A stretch of DNA of 64,000 nucleotides, taken from IMG/VR virus record IMGVR_UViG_3300025467_000009, positions 62,001 through 126,000 of that record; one strand, 5' to 3'. This DNA comes from a virus. A program made the position numbers and the translations under genes. The notes under the pieces were generated by a model. It had not been told where the DNA came from. It saw only the letters and a program-made list of their open reading frames with translations, and searched no databases. Positions 59,877-64,000 of this stretch are shown one piece after another (within the stretch, counting starts at the first letter, position 1; each line of letters starts with the position of its first letter).

Positions 59877-59899
59877 GGCAGTTTTAGACATACCCAGGT
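59877..59899 (-). repeat. Conserved intergenic motif, copy 2
   Basis: On the - strand it starts ACCTGGGTATGT and ends AAACTGCC, matching copy 1 at 53003-53026. It sits between the 60307-59906 gene and the unusual tRNA, 5 bp before the tRNA 5' end. Confidence 0.5.
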
Positions 59900-59905
59900 C
59901 TTATC

Positions 59906-60307
59906 TTACCACCAACTGTCGTAGTAGATTTCCATGTCTTGACCGATTGCCTTCATGGCATCATCAATAAACTTAAGGTCATCATCTATATCCTCTGGTC
60001 TACTTTCACCAAAGAAAAAACCTGTTGTTACTGGTAGTTCTTTACTTACTACAATTTCTTTTAATCTCATCAAATCTTGAAACGATACTCTAACTGGTGT
60101 ACAGTTAAAAGTACCTTCACCACCCTTACTTTCATACAATTCTTCCATCCAACCCTGAAGGTCTGGGTGCTTACGCCATTGAGCAATAATAAACATACTT
60201 TGTTCATGTTCCTCTTGCTTAACTTTCCCAGAATCATTCCAATAAATGTAAGTATCTGTATTTTCTGGGTGTGGCATTACTGCAAATGCGTATTGGTCTA
60301 ACCCCAT
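59906..60307 (-). CDS. Conserved phage protein of the MGLDQYA type
   Basis: 133 residues. MGLDQYAFAV, then IAQWRKHPDLQGWMEELY, is a family I know from many phages without a function. It contains FNCTPVRVSFQDLMRL and ends with YYDSWW. Upstream AAGGAGTAAGT is the ribosome-binding site. Confidence 0.65.
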   Translation of the reverse strand: MGLDQYAFAVMPHPENTDTYIYWNDSGKVKQEEHEQSMFIIAQWRKHPDLQGWMEELYESKGGEGTFNCTPVRVSFQDLMRLKEIVVSKELPVTTGFFFGESRPEDIDDDLKFIDDAMKAIGQDMEIYYDSWW

Positions 60308-60309
60308 AC

Positions 60310-60474
60310 TTACTCCTTTGTATTATCTCTAATTGATGCTACTATACGTAATGCTTCTGCAAACCCTTGAGCAAATCCATTCTCAAAATCATCTTGCCTT
60401 GCCATTGCTAACTTAGTGTGATGACGAGTTTCATTACTAAGACGAAAGTATGCTTCATCTAACTTCTTACCCAT
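60310..60474 (-). CDS. Small hypothetical protein, 54 aa
   Basis: MGKKLDEAYFRLSNETRHH then DDFENGFAQGFAEALRIVASI. The FENGFAQGF-type helix resembles small phage proteins of unknown role. Its start overlaps the WhiB-like stop; its 3' end (AAAGGAGTAA) supplies the next ribosome-binding site. Confidence 0.55.
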   Translation of the reverse strand: MGKKLDEAYFRLSNETRHHTKLAMARQDDFENGFAQGFAEALRIVASIRDNTKE

Positions 60475-60773
60475 TACTGTTCTCCTTCTTTATTTAGATT
60501 ATTAAGTGCCCAGGCAAGCCTTTCTTGCTCATCCATACCGCCCCACCAACCAACCTCCATGTTACGGATGGCTTCAAGACGGCATGTATTAAGAACAGGA
60601 CAATCTGTGCAAATTCTAACAAGTTTTTCTCTTATTTTATTTCCTGGAAGTTCTGAACCATAGACAAAATCATTAACATCTTTATCTCTACAGTTAGCAA
60701 AATCAAACCAACCAGACCTTGCAGGCTTAATTTTATCTGCAATTCTTTTTATCTTTACTTTACTGGTAGCCAA
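60474..60773 (-). CDS. WhiB-like transcription factor
   Basis: 99 residues. Cys28, Cys55, Cys58 and Cys64 (RICTDCPVLNTCRLEA) followed by VGWWGGMDEQER is a standard WhiB domain at the usual length. Located in the - strand, probably early, block. It may redirect the host sigma factor. Confidence 0.85.
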   Translation of the reverse strand: MATSKVKIKRIADKIKPARSGWFDFANCRDKDVNDFVYGSELPGNKIREKLVRICTDCPVLNTCRLEAIRNMEVGWWGGMDEQERLAWALNNLNKEGEQ

Positions 60774-60774
60774 A

Positions 60775-61458
60775 CTATCCCTTTCCTACTTTTGGTTGAC
60801 CAAGGTCTACTGAACTAGCACTTGAAACACCTGACTCGTAACCTTGTCTGTCTTTCAAAGTTCTACTTGAAATTTTTATTCTATCAACAGATTCCCAAAA
60901 TTCAAGTATTGAATGTTCTTTCTTTCTTAAAGCAAGAGCAAAATTGTCATTGCCATTAAAAATAGATTCTTGTTCAATTTGAAACTTTTTTGCTTCTCTT
61001 AATCTTTTACTTATTGTTGCTGCATACCCACCAAAAAAACTTTTCTTCCAAGAAGTTGTTGCTCCATTACTAGGTATATTCATTGCTGCCTTACTAAACA
61101 TGTCTATAACCAAATAGTTATACATGACTAGAGTTAATTCTATGTCACTTTCATAACCATAGATAATAGCATAGTTAGAACCTCTGAGTACACGACAAAA
61201 GTTTTGCCTAGCAATAGAACCAAGCAATACACTCTTATCAATTACATAAGGCGGAACAATCTCAACCTTTCGGTTAGAAATTACTTCATCCTTACTCCTA
61301 CCAAATAGATCTGTTTCTTCTACTTGATACTTTGTCATTAACTCTTGAGCTTTTTGTTGAAAGGCTTTTGCTTCTTCAACATACATTGTGCTGTTTGCTT
61401 TCTGAAGTAAACCTTCAACTTTTCTGATTACATCTTTGAGTTTCTGGTTACCCATCAA
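60775..61458 (-). CDS. DUF2786-containing protein
   Basis: 227 residues. LKDVIRKVEGLLQKANSTMYVEEAKAFQQKAQELMTKYQVEE is the DUF2786 N-terminal pattern; the remaining region (SWKKSFFGGYAATISKRLREAK) matches the usual second half. Frequent in actinobacterial phages and plasmids; function unknown. Met at 61458 or 61455 may be used. Confidence 0.7.
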   Translation of the reverse strand: MMGNQKLKDVIRKVEGLLQKANSTMYVEEAKAFQQKAQELMTKYQVEETDLFGRSKDEVISNRKVEIVPPYVIDKSVLLGSIARQNFCRVLRGSNYAIIYGYESDIELTLVMYNYLVIDMFSKAAMNIPSNGATTSWKKSFFGGYAATISKRLREAKKFQIEQESIFNGNDNFALALRKKEHSILEFWESVDRIKISSRTLKDRQGYESGVSSASSVDLGQPKVGKG

Positions 61459-61506
61459 TCTCCTTTCAACCTATCTCATCAGTATGAAGTTAGTTATTCT
61501 TCATAG

Positions 61507-61520
61507 ACGCCCGAAGGCGT
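61507..61520 (-). other. Short TTCG hairpin
   Basis: ACGCC-TTCG-GGCGT on the - strand, in the 83-bp gap between two genes. It lacks a T-run, so it is at most a weak terminator or RNA stability element. Rest of the gap (61459-61541) has no gene; an ATTATA at 61529 has no partner -35. Confidence 0.4.
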
Positions 61521-61541
61521 TTCGACTTATTATAATTCCTA

Positions 61542-61730
61542 CTACCATCTACTATCTAATCTTGCCTCATAAGCAATCTCTGCACGTTCAATGTCATAAT
61601 CGTCTACTTCATCATAGTCATCTGGTTCTGGATCTGGGTCAAGTTCATCATTTATTTCATCTGGATCATAATCTCTTTCATCATAACCACAAGAACCACC
61701 ACAACCTGGCCAGTTACAACTAGCACACAT
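61542..61730 (-). CDS. Cys-rich N-terminus, acidic protein, 62 aa
   Basis: MCASCNWPGCGGSCGYDERD, then an Asp/Glu/Pro-rich tail. Four Cys in the first 14 residues suggest a metal knuckle; the acidic tail recalls DNA mimics. Unknown function. Confidence 0.55.
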   Translation of the reverse strand: MCASCNWPGCGGSCGYDERDYDPDEINDELDPDPEPDDYDEVDDYDIERAEIAYEARLDSRW

Positions 61731-61740
61731 ACTTTCTCCT

Positions 61741-61959
61741 TTACTTAAAAGTTATTTTGAACCTTAACTTAAATGGTTTTGATTTTTTTACTTTAGCAAT
61801 TTTTGGTAACTTAACAATACTAGATGTACTTGGTACCTTAAATGCTTTTGTAGCACTAGCACTTATTTGTTTCTTTCTAGTTGCACTCAAAGTTTTAGTT
61901 GCTGGTTTTCTACTAGGCTTTGGTGCAATCCTGTATGGCTTCTTATTTCTAGTTGCCAT
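61741..61959 (-). CDS. Very basic protein, 72 aa
   Basis: Lys/Arg/Ser/Pro-rich throughout (MATRNKKPYRIAPKPSRKPA). Likely nucleic-acid-binding or virion-DNA associated. Its start overlaps the preceding stop. Confidence 0.55.
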   Translation of the reverse strand: MATRNKKPYRIAPKPSRKPATKTLSATRKKQISASATKAFKVPSTSSIVKLPKIAKVKKSKPFKLRFKITFK

Positions 61960-62165
61960 TATTCTTCTCCTATCATAGGTTGACCATATTCTTCTTCAAA
62001 GGCAAGTCTTACTAGTGGGTCATAACTAGCAATCTCTTTTTCTACTTCTGAAAACATATCTTGTACTGCTTCATCAAGGCAACATCTTAGATAGTTAACT
62101 TGTTCATCAGTCCAACCGATGACCATTTGTTCACTAATCCAACCTTCCCAGACGTAATCATCCAT
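61959..62165 (-). CDS. Hypothetical protein, 68 aa
   Basis: MDDYVWEGWISEQMVIGWTDEQVNYLRCCLDEAVQDM: an acidic, helical small protein. Overlaps the neighbours at start and stop. No family recognised. Confidence 0.55.
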   Translation of the reverse strand: MDDYVWEGWISEQMVIGWTDEQVNYLRCCLDEAVQDMFSEVEKEIASYDPLVRLAFEEEYGQPMIGEE

Positions 62166-62578
62166 TAGATGACAACTCCTGAATACTTAAATACGAACTC
62201 TTCGTAAGCAATAGGTTCTTGTGACCATTCCCAAACAACGTCTTCTGAATTGTAATTTTCCCAGTCAACATTGTCATAGTTAATTTGTTGAATACCAACA
62301 GTTTTATCTAAGTGGTTAACAACAACTAACTTCCAAGTATCACCGTGAAGTTCAAAACCAATACCAAATCCAATATCACTTAAAACTTCATCTTTAATCA
62401 TTTCACTAAAAATAATTCTATTTAGGTACTCTTTGTCATTCCATCTTCCCCGACCTCTATCTAATGCATCAGAGACATAATTTTCTAATGAAGTTGCACC
62501 CCAATGTGTATAGAAATACAAATTAGGACTTTCTGCATTATCTGTACCAATAATTTTTACTTGACCACGGTCTCCCAT
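62165..62578 (-). CDS. Hypothetical protein, 137 aa (GDRGQV type)
   Basis: MGDRGQVKIIGTD, FYTHWGATSLENYVSDALDRGRGRWNDKEYLNRIIFSEM: a family of phage and archaeal-virus-like proteins I recognise only as conserved hypothetical. Later GFELHGDTWKLVVVNHLD. Good ribosome-binding site (GAGGAGGTATC). Confidence 0.65.
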   Translation of the reverse strand: MGDRGQVKIIGTDNAESPNLYFYTHWGATSLENYVSDALDRGRGRWNDKEYLNRIIFSEMIKDEVLSDIGFGIGFELHGDTWKLVVVNHLDKTVGIQQINYDNVDWENYNSEDVVWEWSQEPIAYEEFVFKYSGVVI

Positions 62579-62620
62579 GATACCTCCTCTTTTATTTATT
62601 TTAATGTCTCACGACATAGT

Positions 62621-62666
62621 ACCTAATTTAAGAATCGAACTTAAATTAAATCCACCAGGATTAGGT
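62621..62666 (-). ncRNA. tRNA-like minihelix element A
   Basis: On the - strand ACCTAA (62666-62661) pairs with TTAGGT (62626-62621). Stem TTTAAG/CTTAAA carries the canonical T-loop TTCGATT. Between the stems is a 15-base connector containing TGGTGG, with no anticodon arm. It lies 10 bp after the 3' end of the preceding gene. Same architecture as element B with compensating base changes. Confidence 0.6.
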
Positions 62667-62675
62667 TACTTACTT

Positions 62676-62831
62676 CTAATAAGATAATAATGGAAAACCA
62701 AAATAGTCATCCAGACCTTCTACTGTACCACATGGTGAGCAAATGTCAGTCTTATTATCAACTCTAGACAAGGCAGGGTGTCCTGTCCATTCTTCTTTAC
62801 AACGAGGACATACAAATGTCTTTTTTGTCAT
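62676..62831 (-). CDS. Zinc-ribbon protein, 51 aa
   Basis: FVCPRCKEEWTGH and ICSPCGTVEG give a CXXC-CXXC zinc ribbon of standard size. Start after GGAGAGTT. Followed directly by minihelix element A. Confidence 0.65.
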   Translation of the reverse strand: MTKKTFVCPRCKEEWTGHPALSRVDNKTDICSPCGTVEGLDDYFGFPLLSY

Positions 62832-62840
62832 AACTCTCCT

Positions 62841-62978
62841 TTAGTTAAAACCAAATTCTTCAAATACTGCTGCTCTAGCATCACTAAGTTCTGTATTTAG
62901 TTCTTCAAGCAATGTATTACTAATACCATTGTCTGTACCAAACCATTCTGTTAGTAATTCACGAGTTACCTCTTCCAT
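62841..62978 (-). CDS. Small hypothetical protein, 45 aa
   Basis: MEEVTRELLTEWFGTDNGIS then NTLLEELNTELSDAR: an acidic helical protein preceded by AGGAGTAAT. Unknown function. Confidence 0.5.
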   Translation of the reverse strand: MEEVTRELLTEWFGTDNGISNTLLEELNTELSDARAAVFEEFGFN

Positions 62979-62986
62979 TATTACTC

Positions 62987-63349
62987 CTATGCTTTATTGT
63001 GCAACTCATTGTGAAAATGAGAAGCAGGAATTATTACCATGTCTAGGAATGACTGAGGAACTGAGGTACTGTAACCTTCACCATCTGCCATGCCTGTGAT
63101 AACAACTGGACCAACAATGTATCCATTGTCTACTCCATGTTCTGCCTCCCAAAGTGCTTTAGCAAAGACATTTAATTCCATACCTAGAAGTAATCCTTCA
63201 TCGTGGACCCAAAGGTCAAGGCCTAAGTTAGGAAGTGAGATACAATCAAATATTCCCCCAATTAGTTCTTTTAGTTTGTCTCCACATTCTTCAACTGGAA
63301 ATTCAACAATATCCATCTTACCTTCTGGTGTTAGATGTACTGCTTTCAT
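62987..63349 (-). CDS. DUF3846-like protein
   Basis: 120 residues. MKAVHLTPEGKMDIVEFP, FDCISLPNLGLDLWVHDEGLLLGMELNVFAKAL and GPVVITG are typical of the DUF3846 family found in phages and plasmids, usually with accessory or anti-host genes. Ribosome-binding site AAAGGAGAAAAT. Confidence 0.7.
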   Translation of the reverse strand: MKAVHLTPEGKMDIVEFPVEECGDKLKELIGGIFDCISLPNLGLDLWVHDEGLLLGMELNVFAKALWEAEHGVDNGYIVGPVVITGMADGEGYSTSVPQSFLDMVIIPASHFHNELHNKA

Positions 63350-63381
63350 ATTTTCTCCTTTGTTTTACCCTTAACGGGAGC

Positions 63382-63423
63382 ACCCCATACAAGAATCGAA
63401 CTTGTAAGAACACCATGTGGGGT
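63382..63423 (-). ncRNA. tRNA-like minihelix element B
   Basis: On the - strand ACCCCA (63423-63418) pairs with TGGGGT (63387-63382); TACAAG/CTTGTA carries T-loop TTCGATT; the 11-base connector contains TGGTG. No anticodon arm and no CCA end. It starts 7 bp past the stop of the preceding gene. Confidence 0.6.
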
Positions 63424-63429
63424 TACCTA

Positions 63430-63567
63430 CTAAAAACAAATGTCACAAGTGCAATGTTCCTTGCCACCAGATTCACATCTTAACTTAGCAAAATGAGGAG
63501 GCATTAAAGTTTCTCCTTTTTCTTTGCAATCTTGACAATACTTACAACCATCAATAAATACAGACAC
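63430..63567 (-). CDS. Cys-rich small protein, 45 aa
   Basis: GTG start after AGGAGGTTGAGTA. GCKYCQDCKEKG, LRCESGGKEHCTCDICF: seven Cys, consistent with one or two zinc sites. Overlaps the upstream gene stop. Confidence 0.55.
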   Translation of the reverse strand: MSVFIDGCKYCQDCKEKGETLMPPHFAKLRCESGGKEHCTCDICF

Positions 63568-63665
63568 TACTCAACCTCCTGAAGTGAATACTTTTCTTCA
63601 CATTGTGAACACATCTCCATACCCTCATCTGTAATTTCACCACATTCAAGGCATGACCAATTCAT
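63567..63665 (-). CDS. Small zinc-ribbon protein, 32 aa
   Basis: MNWSCLECGEITDEGMEMCS QCEE: CXXC...CXXC within 23 residues. Ribosome-binding site AAGGAGTTTTATT. Confidence 0.5.
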   Translation of the reverse strand: MNWSCLECGEITDEGMEMCSQCEEKYSLQEVE

Positions 63666-63676
63666 AATAAAACTCC

Positions 63677-63982
63677 TTACTTTTCTCTTAGTTCATTCAG
63701 ATAATTTTCTGCTTGTGTAAATGACTCATCATCATGAACACTAACAATTGCTTCTTGGAACTGCTCCATTGCAGACTCATCAGTAGAAATTATCGTTGCT
63801 ATATCTTTGATTCTTTGCAGTGTTTCTGAATGACTACTAGCATGCAAGTGATTAGTATCACCATATAGATGTTGCATCTCATGCCAAAGTACAGGCATTT
63901 GCTGCTCATCTGTAACAATAGCAACACCTTCTGCACCATGCTTCTCAGCAATGTGCCTTAAGACATCTGTATAACTTAGCAT
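63677..63982 (-). CDS. Hypothetical protein, 101 aa
   Basis: YTDVLRHIAEKHGAEGVAIVTDEQQMPVLWHEMQHLYGDTNHLH. The HEMQHLYG segment looks like a zinc-peptidase HExxH but reads H-E-M-Q-H only, so catalysis is uncertain. It is the first visible gene of the - strand block; the promoter is beyond the window. Confidence 0.55.
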   Translation of the reverse strand: MLSYTDVLRHIAEKHGAEGVAIVTDEQQMPVLWHEMQHLYGDTNHLHASSHSETLQRIKDIATIISTDESAMEQFQEAIVSVHDDESFTQAENYLNELREK

Positions 63983-64000
63983 TTCATAAACCCCAGTATA

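Noticed and set aside
61436-61978. + strand open frames in the - strand block
   Set aside because: They are antisense to a set of overlapping - strand genes with good ribosome-binding sites.
63677-63982. HExxH metalloprotease
   Set aside because: The sequence WHEMQHLYG does fit H-E-x-x-H, but the protein is only 101 aa with no clear third ligand or fold, so I left it as hypothetical.
1-64000. CRISPR array, transposon or integrase
   Set aside because: No regularly spaced repeats, transposase or recombinase motifs were seen.

Overview
The window reads as part of a large, AT-rich genome of a tailed phage, probably a myovirus of an actinobacterium. The phage evidence is a tape-measure protein, a baseplate set (gp25-like and J-like), a large terminase, and densely packed genes with ATGA/TAATG overlaps. 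Baseplate J plus gp25 families imply a contractile tail. The host guess rests on three WhiB-like iron-sulfur proteins and a secreted Rpf-like muralytic protein, both typical of Actinobacteria. The low GC content and a possible UV-damage glycosylase would suit a phage of low-GC, possibly freshwater, actinobacteria; this is inference.

Layout. 1-17.9 kb (+): tail tube (partial), tail assembly chaperones with a -1 frameshift, tape measure, hub, collar fibre, wedge and discoidin-type adhesion proteins. 17.9-24.3 kb (+): SF2 helicase, Rpf-like protein, WhiB-like regulator and three glycosyltransferases of different folds. 24.3-24.6 kb: tRNA-Arg, tRNA-Ser and tRNA-Tyr. 24.6-29.3 kb (+): many very small proteins, a proteasome-like peptidase, regulators, a kinase-like ATPase and a tandem array of zinc-ribbon mini-proteins. 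29.3-36.9 kb (+): a nucleotide/base-modification region. 36.8-51.9 kb (+): nucleotide metabolism and a near-complete replisome (helicase loader, DnaB, primase, SSB, C-family DNA polymerase, RecA, three PD-(D/E)xK-type nucleases), and a GroES. 52.0-59.25 kb (+): Cys-rich proteins, packaging/head-linked genes, large terminase and a second WhiB-like protein. 59.26-64 kb (-): a convergent block of small genes, with a third WhiB-like protein, an unusual tRNA gene and two tRNA-like minihelix elements.

The most interesting system lies at 29.3-36.9 kb. A DpdA-like (tRNA-guanine transglycosylase fold) protein, QueD, QueE and FolE make up a 7-deazaguanine DNA-modification route that should stop at 7-carboxy-7-deazaguanine (CDG), because no QueC is visible. 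Directly downstream of DpdA, and coupled to it through a 5'-3' exonuclease gene, are a LuxE-like acyl-adenylating enzyme, a LuxC-like acyl reductase and a class-III PLP aminotransferase. Together these three could convert a carboxylate to an aldehyde and then to an amine. Acting on CDG (free or already in DNA) they would give 7-aminomethyl-7-deazaguanine (the preQ1 base) without QueC or QueF. This is a hypothesis from gene content and order.

Transcription: at least nine + strand promoters and one - strand promoter share TTGATT/TTGAAA, exactly 17 bp, then TANNNT. Several -35 boxes begin at or next to the stop codon of the preceding gene. I found no integrase, transposase or CRISPR array.
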